Assembly: GCF_002277815.1 (NCBI RefSeq)
Contig: NZ_NKJI01000008.1
Location: forward strand, 124,001-188,000
Length of the DNA: 64,000 nucleotides
Source: Pseudomonas sp. ERMR1:02
GTDB taxonomy: Bacteria > Pseudomonadota > Gammaproteobacteria > Pseudomonadales > Pseudomonadaceae
Reading direction: 5' to 3'
This document shows positions 61,482 to 64,000 of this stretch, in pieces. Position 1 is the stretch's first letter; each line of letters starts with the position of its first letter. A program made the position numbers and the translations under genes. Under the pieces are notes generated by a model. That model saw only the letters and a list, made by a program, of their open reading frames with translations, was not told where the DNA came from and did not search any database.

Positions 61482-62771
61482 TCAACCCTGCACGACGCAG
61501 GTGGCCAGGTGTGCAGCAAGCGCATCCCAGGCAATGCTTTGTTGTTCGCCCTGGCCACGCAGGGGTTTGAAACCTACCACTTGCTGGGCCATCTCGTCGT
61601 CACCGAGGATCAGTGCATACAATGCACCGCTCTTGTCGGCTTTCTTGAACTGGCTCTTGAAGCTGCCGCCGCCGGCATTCACTTGCAGGCGCAGGTTGGG
61701 CAACTGGTCACGCACACGCTCGGCCAGTGTCAGGCCGGCCAGCTCGGCTTGTTCACCGAAGGCGCAGAGGTAGACGTCGACCTGACGGGAGATCTCTTGC
61801 GGAATCTGCTCCAGGGTTTCCAGCAGCAGGACCAGGCGCTCAATGCCCATGGCGAAACCGACACCCGCAGTCGGCTTGCCGCCCATCTGCTCGACCAGGC
61901 CGTCGTAGCGACCACCGGCACACACGGTGCCCTGGGCGCCCAGTTTGTCGGTGACCCATTCGAAAACGGTCTTGCTGTAGTAATCCAGCCCGCGAACCAG
62001 CTTCGGGTTGATCACGTAAGGAATGCCGGCGGCGTCCAGACGAGCCTTGAGGCCCTCGAAGTGCACGCGGGATTCTTCGTCGAGGTAGTCGGCCATTTTC
62101 GGCGCATCGACCAGAATCGCCTGCGTATCGGCGTTCTTGGTGTCCAGGACCCGCAAAGGGTTTGTTTTCAGGCGACGCTGGCTGTCTTCGTCCAGCTTGT
62201 CCAGATGTCCGGACAGGAACTCGACCAGCGCTTCGCGATAACGGCCTCGGGACTCGCTGGTCCCCAGGCTGTTGAGCTCGAGCTTGACTGCATCACGGAT
62301 GCCCAGCTCGCCCCACAGGCGCCAGGTCAGCACGATCAACTCGGCATCAATGTCCGGACCGTCAAGGTTGAACACCTCGACACCGATCTGGTGGAACTGG
62401 CGGTAACGGCCTTTCTGCGGACGCTCGTGGCGGAACATCGGGCCGATGTACCAGAGCTTCTGTACCTGGCCACCGCCGGTGATGCCGTGCTCAAGCACAG
62501 CACGCACGCAGGCCGCGGTGCCTTCAGGGCGCAAGGTCAGGGAGTCGCCGTTGCGGTCGTCGAAGGTATACATCTCTTTTTCGACGATGTCGGTCACTTC
62601 ACCGATGGAGCGTTTGAACAGCTCGGTAAACTCGACGATCGGCATACGGATCTGCTTGTAACCGTAGTTATCCAGCAGTCGCGAAACGGTGCCTTCGAAA
62701 TGACGCCACAGCGGAGTCTGTTCGGGCAGGATGTCGTTCATGCCACGAATGGCTTGCAGAGACTTGCTCAC
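61482..62771 (-). CDS. hisS: Histidyl-tRNA synthetase
   Basis: The 429-residue class II synthetase attaches His to tRNA. It has motif 2 ([15 protein letters not shown]), the histidine-specific [15 protein letters not shown] and motif 3 ([11 protein letters not shown]), plus the C-terminal anticodon domain. It starts at a GTG and lies 37 bp after ispG. Confidence 0.97.
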   Translation of the reverse strand: MSKSLQAIRGMNDILPEQTPLWRHFEGTVSRLLDNYGYKQIRMPIVEFTELFKRSIGEVTDIVEKEMYTFDDRNGDSLTLRPEGTAACVRAVLEHGITGGGQVQKLWYIGPMFRHERPQKGRYRQFHQIGVEVFNLDGPDIDAELIVLTWRLWGELGIRDAVKLELNSLGTSESRGRYREALVEFLSGHLDKLDEDSQRRLKTNPLRVLDTKNADTQAILVDAPKMADYLDEESRVHFEGLKARLDAAGIPYVINPKLVRGLDYYSKTVFEWVTDKLGAQGTVCAGGRYDGLVEQMGGKPTAGVGFAMGIERLVLLLETLEQIPQEISRQVDVYLCAFGEQAELAGLTLAERVRDQLPNLRLQVNAGGGSFKSQFKKADKSGALYALILGDDEMAQQVVGFKPLRGQGEQQSIAWDALAAHLATCVVQG

Positions 62772-62808
62772 TATAAATCCTTAAATTCGTTCGGCTCTTT
62801 AGTCAGGC

Positions 62809-63918
62809 TCAGCCACGCGCAATGACGGCAGCGTCAGCTTCGACCTTTTCGGCCGCTTTCTGGCGGATCAAGCGTTCGAGCTCATCCACCAGATTGTCAT
62901 TCGTCAGTTTCTGCGACGGCTTGCCGTCGATGTAAATCAGGTTGGGTGTACCGCCGGTCAAACCGACATGGGCTTCCTTGGCTTCACCCGGTCCGTTGAC
63001 CACGCAACCGATGACCGCAACATCCAGCGGCACCAGCAGGTCTTCGAGGCGCCCTTCCAGCTCGTTCATGGTCTTGACCACATCGAAGTTCTGCCGCGAG
63101 CAGCTCGGGCAGGCGATGAAGTTGATACCACGGGAACGCAGGTGCAGGGACTTGAGAATGTCGTAGCCGACTTTCACTTCCTCAACCGGGTCGGCCGCCA
63201 ACGAGATGCGAATAGTATCGCCAATCCCTTCGGCAAGCAGCATACCGAGGCCCACGGCGGATTTCACTGTGCCTGAACGCAAACCACCGGCTTCGGTGAT
63301 GCCCAGGTGCAGCGGCTGGACGATTTCCTTGGCCAGCAAGCGATAGGCCTCGACGGCCATGAACACGTCGGAGGCTTTCACGCTGACCTTGAAATCCTGG
63401 AAGTTCAGACGCTCAAGGTGCTCGACGTGACGCAGGGCCGATTCGACCAGCGCGGCCGGGGTTGGCTCGCCGTATTTCTTTTGCAGGTCTTTTTCCAGGG
63501 AGCCGGCGTTAACACCGATGCGAATCGGAATCCCGCGATCACGGGCGGCATCGACCACGGCGCGTACGCGATCTTCACGACCGATGTTGCCCGGGTTGAT
63601 CCGCAGGCAGTCGACACCCAGTTCTGCCACGCGCAATGCAATCCGGTAGTCGAAATGGATATCGGCAACCAATGGCACCTTGACCAGTTGCTTGATCTTG
63701 CCGAAAGCCTCGGCGGCGTCCATGTCCGGCACGGAAATCCGCACGATATCGACGCCGGCCGCTTCCAGACGATTGATCTGCGCAACGGTGGCAGCGACAT
63801 CATTGGTGTCGCTGTTGGTCATGCTCTGCACAGCGATAGGCGCATCGCCGCCAACAGGCACGTTACCGACCCAGATCTTGCGCGATTCGCGACGTTTGAT
63901 TGGAGATTCGCCATGCAT
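62809..63918 (-). CDS. ispG: 4-hydroxy-3-methylbut-2-enyl diphosphate synthase
   Basis: IspG is the iron-sulfur enzyme of the MEP isoprenoid pathway. The 369 residues include the cluster cysteines in ACPSCSRQ and [10 protein letters not shown] and the barrel motifs [12 protein letters not shown] and RINPGNIG. It is followed by hisS; the preceding rodZ-like gene ends three bases upstream of its start. Confidence 0.97.
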   Translation of the reverse strand: MHGESPIKRRESRKIWVGNVPVGGDAPIAVQSMTNSDTNDVAATVAQINRLEAAGVDIVRISVPDMDAAEAFGKIKQLVKVPLVADIHFDYRIALRVAELGVDCLRINPGNIGREDRVRAVVDAARDRGIPIRIGVNAGSLEKDLQKKYGEPTPAALVESALRHVEHLERLNFQDFKVSVKASDVFMAVEAYRLLAKEIVQPLHLGITEAGGLRSGTVKSAVGLGMLLAEGIGDTIRISLAADPVEEVKVGYDILKSLHLRSRGINFIACPSCSRQNFDVVKTMNELEGRLEDLLVPLDVAVIGCVVNGPGEAKEAHVGLTGGTPNLIYIDGKPSQKLTNDNLVDELERLIRQKAAEKVEADAAVIARG

Positions 63919-63921
63919 GAC

Positions 63922-64000
63922 TTATTGACCCAACTTCAGGCGAGCAGTCTCGCCACTGGTGAACGGAGCAACGTCAACCGCCTGGCCGTTGTAACTGACC
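63922..64000 (-). CDS. rodZ: RodZ-like protein, C-terminal end only
   Basis: The last 25 codons of a minus-strand gene end at a TAA (63922-63924): VSYNGQAVDVAPFTSGETAR then LKLGQ. This matches the end of the DUF4115 domain of RodZ, the cell-shape protein that precedes ispG in pseudomonads. The rest is outside the window. Confidence 0.7.
   Translation of the reverse strand, partial: VSYNGQAVDVAPFTSGETARLKLGQ

Overview
The window is chromosomal DNA of a Pseudomonas, most likely of the P. fluorescens group. It has GC-rich core genes with Pseudomonas-type products and many REPIN palindromes between them. It splits into an accessory island (about 1-16,670) and core chromosome (about 16,670-64,000).

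Island. The left end lies outside the window. The right end is set by a P4-type tyrosine integrase gene next to the 3' end of guaA, a known island insertion site. From left to right the island holds: the C-terminal part of a zinc-hook SMC/Rad50-like ATPase; an orphan RP4-type TraJ with a recognisable oriT but no relaxase gene; a 10-bp tandem repeat; two AT-rich genes for multi-spanning membrane proteins of unknown function; a plasmid-like replication module (21-bp iterons, DnaA-like box, AT-rich stretch, RepA) with an AlpA-type regulator; a divergent DNA-binding protein; a protein whose first 160 residues look like a proteasome/HslV-type Ntn hydrolase; a membrane-anchored coiled-coil protein; an MmeI-like type IIL restriction-modification enzyme flanked by two inverted MITE-like elements; and the integrase, which is frameshifted here. 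A three-unit iteron-like repeat recurs between the modules. The island reads as an integrated element that can replicate and be mobilised, with defence-type cargo.

Core, part 1 (16,742-37,000). guaA and guaB form a leftward pair with a clear sigma70-type promoter. Next come a zinc-ribbon protein of unknown role, purT (in frame with an upstream DUF1289 segment), a gamma-carbonic anhydrase homologue, two Nudix hydrolases and an L,D-transpeptidase. Then follows a full N-acetylglucosamine locus: the GntR regulator nagR, nagA, an SIS-type deaminase, an EIIA-HPr-EI fusion and the EIICB transporter. It ends with yqfO and purL.

Core, part 2 (37,000-64,000). mltF is followed by the leftward lepA-lepB-rnc-era-recO-pdxJ cluster, in which the usual DUF4845 gene between lepB and rnc is reduced to a remnant. 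After it come lptF-lptG, pepA-holC, a TauE/SafE permease, xseA, an M23 peptidase and leuA, then a nitrilase-family gene and an aminotransferase, and finally the leftward der, bamB, yfgM, hisS, ispG and rodZ run, broken by a REPIN and a terminator between bamB and der. The lepA-pdxJ and lptFG-pepA-holC blocks are far from guaA/purL in the PAO1 gene order I remember, so this looks like a rearranged neighbourhood.

Three genes (int, lepB and the nitrilase homologue) carry what look like single-base deletions in short homopolymers. Because lepB is normally essential, sequencing error is a real possibility for all three.
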